Position numbers and translations under genes: made by a program
The notes under the pieces: model-generated
The model's database searches: none
Told to the model about the DNA's origin: nothing
What the model saw: the letters and a program-made list of their open reading frames with translations, nothing else
Origin: Alkaliphilus transvaalensis ATCC 700919
GTDB taxonomy: Bacteria; Bacillota; Clostridia; Peptostreptococcales; Natronincolaceae
Direction: 5' to 3'
Assembly (NCBI RefSeq): GCF_000621485.1
Contig: NZ_JHYF01000015.1
Location: 1-64,000 of the forward strand
Length of the DNA stretch: 64,000 nucleotides
Shown here: positions 53,007 to 61,564 of the stretch, piece by piece
Layout of the letters: the number at the start of each line of letters is the position of its first letter
Numbering within the stretch: the first letter of the stretch is position 1

Positions 53007-54824
53007 ATGAAAAATATAAAAATATTATGGAATTTTATGAAGGGGAATAGGAGCCGTTATATGGCAGCTATCATAAGTATTGGGATAGCAACATTATTTT
53101 CCTTAGTTGGCCCACTAATTATTAGGATCACGATAGATTCAGTAATAGGCCAAGAGGAACTTAACGCCCCAATACTTATTGCAAATATGATTGATAAAAT
53201 TGGTGGAGTAGCGTTTTTAAGGCGTAACCTTTGGATACCAGCTGTGGTATTAGTTAGTTTTACTTTATTAAGGGGTATTTTCCTGTTTTATAAAGGGAAG
53301 TGGTCGGCTGAGGCTGCAGAAACAGTAGCAAAGAATATGAGGGATGATGTATACGACCATTTACAACATCTATCCTATCAATATCATGTCAATGCAGAAC
53401 CAGGAGACTTAATTCAGCGTTGTACATCAGATGTTGATACAATAAGAAGGTTTTTAGCAGCCCAGTTTGTTGAAATTGGTAGCGCAATTTTTATGTTAGT
53501 TTTTTCAGCCTATATTATGTTTTCAATGGATGTGAAAATGACACTTATATCTTTGGCTTTGATCCCTTTAATTTTTGGCTTCTCCATCGTTTTTTTTAGA
53601 AAGGTAAAGAAGGCTTTTAAATTAATGGATGAAGCAGAAGGAAGCATGTCAACAACGCTACAAGAAAATCTTACAGGACTAAGGGTTGTAAGGGCCTTTG
53701 GCAGACAGAGTTATGAAGTAGATAAATTTGAAGAAAAAAATAGTATAAACAGAGATTTAACCTATAAATTAATTCGTTTGTTTGCTTGGTATTGGTCTGT
53801 GTCCGACTTAATTTGCATGTTTCAAACAGGAATGGTGCTAATAGCAGGAATCTACTGGACTTCAGTAGGAAATATTACATTAGGAACAATGGTGGTTTTC
53901 TTGACATATATCGGAATGCTTTTATGGCCTATCAGACAGTTAGGTCGAGTAATTACCGATATGGGTAAGGCAATGGTGGCCATTGAAAGAATTCAGGAAA
54001 TTATGATTCAAGAAAAAGAAATAATGGAAGAGACGGGAAATCAACCTCCTATCACTGGAAGTCTTAGTTTTAAAAATGTAGAGTTCCAATATGAAGAAGG
54101 TAAAACAGTATTAAAAAATCTAACCTTCGATGTAAAAGAAGGAGAGACCTTAGCCATACTAGGAGCAACAGGTGCAGGTAAAAGTACCTTGGTTCACTTA
54201 TTAACAAGACTCTTTGATTATCAAAAAGGATCTATTAAAATAGATGGTCGAGAACTTAGAACAATAGATAAAAAATGGATAAGAAGAAATGTAGGTTTAA
54301 TCTTACAAGAGCCCTTTCTCTTTGCAAAAACCATAAAAGAAAATATTGGTCTAGGTAAGAATGAGGCAACAGAAGAAGAAATATATGAAGTTGCAAAGGT
54401 AGCTTCAATCCATGATGTAGTCACTGGCTTTAACCAAGGCTACGAAACCCTTGTTGGAGAAAGGGGTGTATCCCTATCAGGTGGTCAAAAACAAAGGTTG
54501 GCAATTGCTAGAACCCTAATTTCAGATACGCCAATCATTATATTTGATGACTCCCTAAGCGCAGTAGATACTGAAACTGATGCTTCTATCAGAAGGGCTT
54601 TGAAGGAACGTTCCAGTAGAGCAACGACCATCATCATTTCCCATAGAATTGCTACCTTGGCAGAAGCGGATAAAATCATCGTTTTAGAAAAGGGAGAAGT
54701 AGTGCAAATGGGTAAACATGAGGAACTTTTAAAGCAACCAGGACTATACAAACGTATTTGGGATATTCAAAATTCTGGCGAAGAAGAAGAAACTAAAATC
54801 ACAATTGATAAGTATGCAAACTAA
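53007..54824 (+). CDS. ABC multidrug exporter subunit, degenerate-site half (BmrC-like)
   Basis: The 605-residue half-transporter has six transmembrane helices (about 15-330) and a nucleotide-binding domain with Walker A GATGAGKST (386-394), signature LSGGQ (490-494) and Walker B IIIFDD (510-515). The residue after the Walker B aspartate is D, not the catalytic E. That is the mark of the degenerate site in heterodimeric exporters such as BmrC/BmrD. It exports drugs or lipophilic compounds from the membrane. It is followed after 64 nt by its partner and preceded by the leader and terminators. Confidence 0.9.
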   Translation: MKNIKILWNFMKGNRSRYMAAIISIGIATLFSLVGPLIIRITIDSVIGQEELNAPILIANMIDKIGGVAFLRRNLWIPAVVLVSFTLLRGIFLFYKGKWSAEAAETVAKNMRDDVYDHLQHLSYQYHVNAEPGDLIQRCTSDVDTIRRFLAAQFVEIGSAIFMLVFSAYIMFSMDVKMTLISLALIPLIFGFSIVFFRKVKKAFKLMDEAEGSMSTTLQENLTGLRVVRAFGRQSYEVDKFEEKNSINRDLTYKLIRLFAWYWSVSDLICMFQTGMVLIAGIYWTSVGNITLGTMVVFLTYIGMLLWPIRQLGRVITDMGKAMVAIERIQEIMIQEKEIMEETGNQPPITGSLSFKNVEFQYEEGKTVLKNLTFDVKEGETLAILGATGAGKSTLVHLLTRLFDYQKGSIKIDGRELRTIDKKWIRRNVGLILQEPFLFAKTIKENIGLGKNEATEEEIYEVAKVASIHDVVTGFNQGYETLVGERGVSLSGGQKQRLAIARTLISDTPIIIFDDSLSAVDTETDASIRRALKERSSRATTIIISHRIATLAEADKIIVLEKGEVVQMGKHEELLKQPGLYKRIWDIQNSGEEEETKITIDKYAN

Positions 54825-54888
54825 GTGGTCAATAACATTGTCGATAACTTAGACTATTCAATTTGATAGGAAAGTAAGGTGAGTTAAA

Positions 54889-56715
54889 GTGGAACAGAAT
54901 CATGAACAAGAACAACAGAAAATAGATTTTAAATTATGGAAAGAAATCTTTAAATATACTTTGCCAATGAAAAATCAAATGATTCTTCTGGCGGTCCTTA
55001 TGGTATTAGTAGCTGTGATCGACGTTGTATTTACCTATATGACGAAAATAGCTGTAGATCATTTTATTCTTAAAGAAACATTAGAGGGAATAAAAATCTT
55101 TGGAATAGCCTATTTAGTATTGATTATAGCACTGTCTGCTTCAGTATTTGCGTTTATTTCTGTAGCAGGAAAAATTGAAACAGGATTAACCTATGCCATT
55201 AGAAAAGAGGGATTTAAGAGGTTGCAAGAACTGTCCTTTTCCTATTATGATAACAAGGCAGTTGGATGGCTAATGGCTAGAATGACTTCTGATATCGTAA
55301 GGTTAGGGGAAATTATTTCGTGGGGGACAGTAGATCTGGTTTGGGGGTCTACTAAGATGGTAGCAATTGTTGCCGTAATGCTATACTTAAATTGGAAGTT
55401 AGCATTAATCTCCCTTGTGGTTGTACCCTTCTTAGCTATTACAAGTCTTTATTTTCAAAAGAAAATCCTTAAAGAGTATAGGCTTGTAAGGAAAACAAAT
55501 TCAAAAATTACTGGAGCATTTAATGAAGGAATTACAGGGGCTAAAACGACTAAAGTCCTAGTAAGGGAAGAAAAAAATCTAGAAGACTTTTCGCAATTGA
55601 CATCAAGTATGCGGGGAAGCTCTATAAAAGCGGCAATCTTCTCGTCATTATTTTTACCAATCGTGTTAGCTTTTGGAAGTATTGGAACCGCCTTAGCCCT
55701 ATGGTTTGGGGGTATTGCAGTAGAAACCCATGGAGTTTCCTATGGAACCCTAGTAGCCTTTATTTCCTATACAATACTTTTCTTCGAACCCATCAGAGAA
55801 ATGGCAAGGGTTTTTGCAGAATTTCAATCCTCCCATGCATCAGCGGAAAGGGTTATGTCAATGATCAATACAGAGCCTGAGATTAAGGATACACAGAAGG
55901 TGATTTTAAAGTACGGCGATTCCTTTAACCCAATAAAAGAAAATTGGCCAGAAATACAGGGGAATATTACCTTTAAAAATGTGTCATTTCACTATAATCC
56001 AGAAGAACCTATATTAAGTGATTTTAATTTAGAGATCAAAGCAGGGGAAACAATTGCCCTTGTGGGAGAAACGGGGTCGGGAAAGAGTACAATAGTTAAT
56101 TTAGCCTGTCGTTTCTATGAGCCTACTGAAGGAGAAATTTTTATAGATGGGGTTGAATATCGAGAATTGTCTCAACTATGGTTACAATCAAATTTAGGTT
56201 ACGTATTGCAAAGTCCCCATTTATTTAGTGGAACCATTAGAGAAAATATAAGATACGGTAAGTTGGATGCTAGTGAAGTTGAGATTATAAGAGCAGCTAA
56301 ACTAGTTAATGCCCATGAATTTATTATGAAGCTTAGCAATGGTTACGATACAGAGGTAGGAGACGGTGGAGGACTTCTTTCATCGGGGGAAAAACAACTT
56401 ATTTCCTTTGCAAGAGCAGTCCTAGCAAATCCTAAAATCTTCGTTCTAGATGAAGCGACATCATCAATTGATACCGAGACTGAGCAAATTATTCAAAAAG
56501 CTATTCAGAAGGTTTTAAAGGGTAGAACTAGTTTTATTGTTGCCCATAGACTTTCAACAATCCGTTCAGCCGATAGAATACTTGTAATCCGAAAAGGTAA
56601 AATTGAAGAGATGGGTAATCATAACGAATTAATGAATAAAAAAGGTTATTATTATAGACTCTATACAAATCAGTTTATAGAAGAAGAAGAGCAGAAAGTA
56701 TTAAAAACAAAGTAA
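54889..56715 (+). CDS. ABC multidrug exporter subunit, catalytic-site half (BmrD-like)
   Basis: The 608-residue half-transporter has a membrane domain and an ATPase domain with Walker A GETGSGKST (393-401), a degenerate signature LSSGE (497-501) and Walker B IFVLDE with the catalytic glutamate. The altered signature complements the altered Walker B of the upstream partner, so one ATP site is active and one is not. The start is GTG 54889 after AAGGTG. A strong terminator follows at once. Confidence 0.9.
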   Translation: MEQNHEQEQQKIDFKLWKEIFKYTLPMKNQMILLAVLMVLVAVIDVVFTYMTKIAVDHFILKETLEGIKIFGIAYLVLIIALSASVFAFISVAGKIETGLTYAIRKEGFKRLQELSFSYYDNKAVGWLMARMTSDIVRLGEIISWGTVDLVWGSTKMVAIVAVMLYLNWKLALISLVVVPFLAITSLYFQKKILKEYRLVRKTNSKITGAFNEGITGAKTTKVLVREEKNLEDFSQLTSSMRGSSIKAAIFSSLFLPIVLAFGSIGTALALWFGGIAVETHGVSYGTLVAFISYTILFFEPIREMARVFAEFQSSHASAERVMSMINTEPEIKDTQKVILKYGDSFNPIKENWPEIQGNITFKNVSFHYNPEEPILSDFNLEIKAGETIALVGETGSGKSTIVNLACRFYEPTEGEIFIDGVEYRELSQLWLQSNLGYVLQSPHLFSGTIRENIRYGKLDASEVEIIRAAKLVNAHEFIMKLSNGYDTEVGDGGGLLSSGEKQLISFARAVLANPKIFVLDEATSSIDTETEQIIQKAIQKVLKGRTSFIVAHRLSTIRSADRILVIRKGKIEEMGNHNELMNKKGYYYRLYTNQFIEEEEQKVLKTK

Positions 56716-56745
56716 AAAAATCAGGCATAGTCCTGATTTTTTTTT
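56716..56745 (+). terminator. Terminator of the exporter operon
   Basis: AAATCAGG-CATAGT-CCTGATTT with T-run, directly after the stop codon of the second exporter gene. Confidence 0.85.
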
Positions 56746-56819
56746 AGCACTTATTTATAGCAGAGCTTTAAAGTAGATAAATAAAAAATAAAGAGAGGGA
56801 TTAATACTATTAAAAAAGG

Positions 56820-56885
56820 AAATATATATAAAAGGATATATAAAAAAGTAAATATATAAAAAAGTAAATATATGAAGTAAACAAA
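56820..56885. repeat. AT-rich tandem repeats before the quinone reductase gene
   Basis: TATAAAAAAGTAAATA occurs twice in tandem, with further partial copies. Confidence 0.5.
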
Positions 56886-56955
56886 ATAAGAAAATAGAAA
56901 GATTTTTACTTACAGTAACTTATACGAAGTTAAACAAAGAGAAGGAGGATTTATA

Positions 56956-57537
56956 ATGAAGGCACTTATTATATTTGCCCACCCAAATACAGAGAGTTTT
57001 AATGGAACCATATTAGATACAATAGAAAAGACATTTACAGAAAAAGGAGAAGAATATATAACTCGAAATCTTTATGACACGAATTTTAATGCTTACCTTA
57101 CATTAGATGATTTAATAAAAATTAATAACAGAACCCTTGCAGAAGATATTGCAATAGAGCAAATGGATATTAAAAAAGTAGAAACAATTATTTTCATATT
57201 TCCCATTTGGTGGGGGGGGCCGCCAGCAATTTTGAAGGGTTGGTTTGATCGGGTACTAACTAAAGGATTTGCCTATAGCCCTAAGGTAGATGGTAGTGTA
57301 GAAGGATTATTAAGTCATAAAAAGGTTATTGTTTTTGCTACTTCTGGGTCCAGTACCGATACAGAAACCCAGAAGGAAATATTCCAGGCGATCGAGACTA
57401 TTTTAATTAAGGGAACATTCAATTTTTGTGGCATAACAGATGTAAGTTATCATAATCTTGAGGCAGTTCCTTCAACCAACAATGCTAATAGAAATCAAAT
57501 GCTTGATGATGTAAAAAAAATTATTGAAAAACTATAA
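56956..57537 (+). CDS. NAD(P)H-dependent flavin oxidoreductase (MdaB/KefF-like)
   Basis: The 193-residue protein has ALIIFAHPNTESFNGTILD (FMN binding), IFIFPIWWGGPPAILKGWFDR (quinone/FMN site) and FATSGSSTDT. It belongs to the flavodoxin_2/NQO1-like family that transfers two electrons from NAD(P)H to quinones. Such enzymes protect against redox stress. AAGGAGG precedes the ATG. It is monocistronic between two terminators. Confidence 0.88.
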   Translation: MKALIIFAHPNTESFNGTILDTIEKTFTEKGEEYITRNLYDTNFNAYLTLDDLIKINNRTLAEDIAIEQMDIKKVETIIFIFPIWWGGPPAILKGWFDRVLTKGFAYSPKVDGSVEGLLSHKKVIVFATSGSSTDTETQKEIFQAIETILIKGTFNFCGITDVSYHNLEAVPSTNNANRNQMLDDVKKIIEKL

Positions 57538-57623
57538 AGCTCAAATAGAAAATCAAATCTAAAACTAGAATTAAAAATAAAAGTAAAACTAAAATTAACT
57601 AAAATCAAAACATAAATAATCTT

Positions 57624-57672
57624 TAAGACCAGTACTTACGTTAAATCATATTACGTATAGACTGGTTTTAAC
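57624..57672 (+). terminator. Terminator after the oxidoreductase gene
   Basis: ACCAGT and ACTGGT enclose an inner ACGT/ACGT pair, followed by TTTT. Confidence 0.7.
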
Positions 57673-57879
57673 TTTGTTGGGTTTATGACTATAGAAATAA
57701 GTGTTCTTATTGATTTCAGAAATTACAAAAAAACTTAGGAAGATACGGCTAAAACTCAAATAATTATAATTAATTTTTGTTAATATAAGGTATCGGCAAT
57801 AAAGGATAGAACAACTGACATTACTTAATAATAAGTAAAAGATTAAAAGACTTAGATCATAATTAAGGATGTGAATTCA
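57673..57879. other. Intergenic region before the PrsW-like gene
   Basis: AT-rich; no gene. A promoter for the next gene is presumed but no box is convincing. Confidence 0.4.
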
Positions 57880-58617
57880 ATGATAACAAGGCTAGTGATA
57901 ATTGCTGTAGCGCCAGCAATTGCCTTAGGTGTAGCAGTTTACTTAAATGATCGCTACGATCGAGAACCAATTGCTTTACTTTTTAAAACATTTGCATTAG
58001 GAGCCCTATCAGTTGTTCCCGTTATTGTTGTGGAAAGATTTCTTATTAGTATTAATATATTTACAGGCCTTTTGGGTGTAGCCTATACAGCTTTTATCGT
58101 AGCAGGCTTTACTGAAGAATATTTTAAGAGGGCAGTTGTGTTACATGGAGGAGCCTATCACAGTAGACATTTTAACGAAAAGCTAGATGGTATAGTCTAT
58201 TGTGTGTTTTCTGCATTAGGTTTTGCAACTGTAGAGAACATCATGTATGTGGTATTCCGCTATACAGGCAACTACTATGTTGGAATTCTACGAGGAATAT
58301 TATCTGTGCCTGCCCATACGTTATTTGCTGTAACAATGGGCTATTATTTGTCTTTGGCTAAGTACTTAGAAGATGAAGGAGAAAAAAGGAAATATTATGC
58401 TAGATCCCTTTGGTTACCAATGATTCTACATGGGTTATTCAATTTTATCTTAATGGCTAGAATACCATGGTTAATGGCATTGTTTATCCCTTACGTCATT
58501 TTCCTATGGTATATGAGTATTGTTAAATTAAATGAATATACAAGGGATAGTCGGGACGAATTTAATCGCATTAATGAAATCTATGTTGATGAGGATAATA
58601 AAGGTGAAAAAGAATAG
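57880..58617 (+). CDS. PrsW-family intramembrane metalloprotease
   Basis: The 245-residue protein has about seven transmembrane helices, GFTEEYFKRAVV (EExxK motif near residue 87) and LHGLFNF (histidine). PrsW of B. subtilis starts the cleavage of anti-sigma factor RsiW. The target here is not known. ATG 57880 gives a better spacing from AAGGATG than the GTG at 57871. Confidence 0.87.
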   Translation: MITRLVIIAVAPAIALGVAVYLNDRYDREPIALLFKTFALGALSVVPVIVVERFLISINIFTGLLGVAYTAFIVAGFTEEYFKRAVVLHGGAYHSRHFNEKLDGIVYCVFSALGFATVENIMYVVFRYTGNYYVGILRGILSVPAHTLFAVTMGYYLSLAKYLEDEGEKRKYYARSLWLPMILHGLFNFILMARIPWLMALFIPYVIFLWYMSIVKLNEYTRDSRDEFNRINEIYVDEDNKGEKE

Positions 58618-58675
58618 AAAATAGGTTAAAATAAAAGAGGTACTAATATAACATCAGAAAAAGGGGGATATAAAA

Positions 58676-59353
58676 ATGTTTTATGAGATATTTGATAATA
58701 TAGATGGTGTTATTTTTGATTTAGATGGGACATTAATTGATTCTATGGGAATATGGTTACAGATTGATGCAGATTATTTAGGAGCAAGAGGAATAGCTGT
58801 TCCTAATAATATGAATAAGATGACAGAGGGGAAAAGTTTTACAGAGGTAGCCAATTTGTTTAAGGAGACATTTAAATTAGAAGAATCTATTGAAGAAATT
58901 AAGGCAGAGTGGATTGGTATGGCAAAGGATTATTATGCCAATAAGATTCCCCTAAAGGCTGGGGCTGAAGAACTTTTAGTTCAGTTAAAGACTCAAGGCA
59001 AGAAAGTTGGATTAGGAACAAGCTGCTCGAGAGATTTAGCGATGGCAGTATTAAAGCAACACAATTTATTGACTTACTTTCAAACCATCGTAACCTCCTG
59101 TGAGGTACCTAAAGGTAAGCCCTCTCCAGATGTTTTTTTAAAGGGGGCAGAATTATTGAAAATTTCGGCTGAAAAGACATTGGTATTTGAAGATACCATA
59201 GCAGGGGTACAGGCTGCAAAGGCGGCAGGTATGAAGGTTGTAGCCCTATATGACCTTCACGCAGAAGAGGATCAAGAGGAGCTTAGAAATTTAGCCGACT
59301 ACTATTTAGAGTCTATAGAAGAACTAGGCATAAAAGATACTGCCACTGCTTAA
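58676..59353 (+). CDS. HAD-family phosphatase (beta-phosphoglucomutase-like)
   Basis: The 225-residue protein has VIFDLDGTLIDS (motif I), GTSCSRD (motif II), KGKPSPDVFL (motif III lysine) and FEDTIAGVQAA (motif IV), with a helical cap between motifs I and II. It hydrolyses a small phosphate ester or isomerises sugar phosphates. AAAGGGGG precedes the ATG. A bidirectional terminator follows. Confidence 0.9.
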   Translation: MFYEIFDNIDGVIFDLDGTLIDSMGIWLQIDADYLGARGIAVPNNMNKMTEGKSFTEVANLFKETFKLEESIEEIKAEWIGMAKDYYANKIPLKAGAEELLVQLKTQGKKVGLGTSCSRDLAMAVLKQHNLLTYFQTIVTSCEVPKGKPSPDVFLKGAELLKISAEKTLVFEDTIAGVQAAKAAGMKVVALYDLHAEEDQEELRNLADYYLESIEELGIKDTATA

Positions 59354-59396
59354 TAATAGATGGCATAATTGAAACCATGTGATCTAAAAAATATCT

Positions 59397-59440
59397 AAAG
59401 AAGATCTTCCTTTTGAATTAGGGAAGGTCTTCTTTATTAT
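59397..59440. terminator. Bidirectional terminator between convergent genes
   Basis: AGAAGA-CTTCC pairs with GGAAG-TCTTCT; A-rich on the left and T-rich on the right. It serves the HAD gene and the leftward gene at 59454. Confidence 0.8.
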
Positions 59441-59453
59441 AATTTATTTCAAC

Positions 59454-60341
59454 CTATTGAGATAGTTTTTCAATAAGCTCTTTAAATCTCTCATCTTTTT
59501 CAGAAATAATACTTCCATGTCGGGTAGCGAGGGTTACACTTTCCCTATGATCTATTAGAAAAACTAAATACTTTTCATCTAATTTAATTCCTGTTGGAAG
59601 GAGTAATATACGAGTATCTTCTAATTTGCCCTTAAAGGTTTCAAGTTCTACAAATCTAGTAATCATGATCATGTTATTACTATTTGGTGTAATTGATGCA
59701 GGCTGAATTAAAAGTATGTAGTCTGCCATTTTAATTAAATCTTCATCATTTTTTGCTTGAATCACAATTTCAGTATCATTCTTATACAAATTAATGTTTT
59801 TTGATTTAAGGTTCTTTATATATTTTTTTATTTCTGTAAAACTATTATATTTTTCTTCTTGAAAGGGTACTATGTACTTTTGCTGGCTAGGGTTTTCCAA
59901 ACGCTTTATCCTATCTCTTGCTGCATCTACACTAAAAACAAATTCCTCTAACGGAACATAGAAATCATGAGGATATACTGTAGAACTCATTTTGTTAAGC
60001 ATAAATAGATAGTCTTCATTTTTTCTAAATAGGTTATTTGTTGCATATAGGTAAATAATATCCTCTTTTACATCAGAGAGAAGGTTTTCAGTAACTTCTA
60101 CTCTAAACATACCTATGCTTTCTTCGGGAATGTCTAATACGCTACCTACTACAATATGGGTAGAGATTTTAGTAACAGCATTTTTAAAGGTTGGCTCCCA
60201 AAAATATGATCTAGTTACTATATTTTCTGGATTAAAATAATTGAATTCATTAAAAATTGGACTTGTATGACGATAAGATAAGTAATAGATACCTAAAATA
60301 ATTAATAGCAAAATCAATCCTTGATTAACTAATTTTTTCAT
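59454..60341 (-). CDS. Membrane-anchored hypothetical protein
   Basis: The 295-residue product has one N-terminal anchor (LILLLIILGIYYLSY) and a mostly extracellular region, with FRVEVTENLLSDVKEDIIYLYA, NEDYLFMLNKMSSTVYPHDF and FKELIEKLS at the end. I do not recognise a family, although the middle part resembles metal- or ligand-binding beta-sandwich proteins in spore-formers. GGAGGAAG precedes the ATG on the minus strand. Confidence 0.72.
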   Translation of the reverse strand: MKKLVNQGLILLLIILGIYYLSYRHTSPIFNEFNYFNPENIVTRSYFWEPTFKNAVTKISTHIVVGSVLDIPEESIGMFRVEVTENLLSDVKEDIIYLYATNNLFRKNEDYLFMLNKMSSTVYPHDFYVPLEEFVFSVDAARDRIKRLENPSQQKYIVPFQEEKYNSFTEIKKYIKNLKSKNINLYKNDTEIVIQAKNDEDLIKMADYILLIQPASITPNSNNMIMITRFVELETFKGKLEDTRILLLPTGIKLDEKYLVFLIDHRESVTLATRHGSIISEKDERFKELIEKLSQ

Positions 60342-60513
60342 AACACTTCCTCCAAAGATTAAAAAGATACTTACAATATTATACAGTTTATTTATATTAA
60401 ATACAAAGAATAGGTAATACAGTCAATAGGTAAATATAATCAATAACTAACCTGAATTGAGGAAATAGAAATAAATAATAAAAAATCATTAAAAAATAAA
60501 TAAAAAATAAATA

Positions 60514-60582
60514 AAAAGGCACTTGTTTGATCCTCTAGAGTTGGGTTTTCCTCAACTTGTAAAGGATAAATAAGTGCCTTAT
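60514..60582 (-). terminator. Nested hairpin terminator
   Basis: A long stem AAGGCACTT/AAGTGCCTT with an inner hairpin GAGTTG...CAACTT. On the minus strand it is followed by T-rich tracts and ends the transcript of the gene at 60661. Confidence 0.75.
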
Positions 60583-60660
60583 TAATTGAGGAAATAGCAT
60601 AATATCATAACTATAAATCTATATAAGGGTTATGGAATTTCCTCTATTAAGTACAATTTT

Positions 60661-61212
60661 TTACTTGGAGATTATTCTTACCATTTCTTCAATAGTTGCA
60701 TTAGTTGGGATATCAAATGTACCAGACTTTAATCTTGAAGCTAGGTTTAGATTTTCAGCTGTCTGAGTAAAGGCAGAAACATCATCAATTAAACCCTTCT
60801 CTTGAAGTATTCTACCGATTCCAATACCAGGAGTACCACTAGGAATTGTAATTCTTTTAATTTCAACAACAACTAATGGATCTGTAGGTGTAGTTTCTGG
60901 AGATTCGTTATTACTGTTGTCATTGTCTTGATCTTCTTCATTTTCGTTATCAGCATCTTGATCTAAATCCTTCTCTTCTTCATCTTCGTCTTCCTTTTGA
61001 AGATCAGTAGAATCCTCTTCTTTACTATCTTCATCAAGGTCTACAATTAAGGGATCTTCCACCTCAATAGGATTAGGATTAGCTAGAGCTACAGTACTGA
61101 AATCAAACCAATTTCCAAGGTTTAAAACAACAACAGCCAACATTGCAATTGCAATGGCAATTGCCAAGAGAACATCTGTAAAGTCATGGAGCATATCTTT
61201 AATCTTTTCCAT
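60661..61212 (-). CDS. Membrane protein with acidic linker and YceG/MltG-like domain
   Basis: The 183-residue product has one transmembrane helix (VLLAIAIAIAMLAVVVLNL), a highly acidic linker (EEDSTDLQKEDEDEEEKDLD, about 65-115) and a C-terminal domain IKRITIPSGTPGIGIGRILQ ... LKSGTFDIPTNATIEEMVRI. The latter resembles the LysM-like N-terminal region of MltG (YceG) lytic transglycosylases. The catalytic domain is absent, so it may only bind cell wall. ATG 61212 is preferred because of AAAGGA 9 nt upstream. Confidence 0.72.
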   Translation of the reverse strand: MEKIKDMLHDFTDVLLAIAIAIAMLAVVVLNLGNWFDFSTVALANPNPIEVEDPLIVDLDEDSKEEDSTDLQKEDEDEEEKDLDQDADNENEEDQDNDNSNNESPETTPTDPLVVVEIKRITIPSGTPGIGIGRILQEKGLIDDVSAFTQTAENLNLASRLKSGTFDIPTNATIEEMVRIISK

Positions 61213-61517
61213 CGAATTCATTCCTTTCTAAACGAAGCTTCTGTATTAAGAATACCATATTAAAGCAGTATTTTTCAACACACTAATAAATGTAATTAAA
61301 CTAAAGGAACATTCTATGAGGAAATTACATCATAATATCGTAGAATATCTGATTAATTAAAAATTAAGGAAAGTTTACATTCATTGATGTAAGTTCTAAA
61401 ATAATTATTCATTTCCTCAAATATATGGATAGAAAGGTAAAGTTGTACATTTTTATCTTTATGAACAAAAAGAATAATATCTTCAAAAATATATGAAGGG
61501 CTAAAGGTATGATATAC
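61213..61517. other. Divergent intergenic region
   Basis: No gene. It presumably holds the promoters of the leftward gene at 61212 and the rightward flavoprotein gene; TATACT at 61513-61518 is a possible -10 box of the latter. Confidence 0.45.
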
Positions 61518-61545
61518 TTTGTTTGTTACTTGATTAACGAACAAA
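61518..61545 (+). promoter_or_regulatory. Palindromic operator candidate
   Basis: TTTGTT-T-GTTA, six nt, TAAC-G-AACAAA: an almost perfect 28-bp inverted repeat just after a TATACT box and before the ribosome site of the flavoprotein gene. Its position suits a repressor. The protein is unknown. Confidence 0.6.
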
Positions 61546-61564
61546 AAAGATGGAGGTAATTTAA

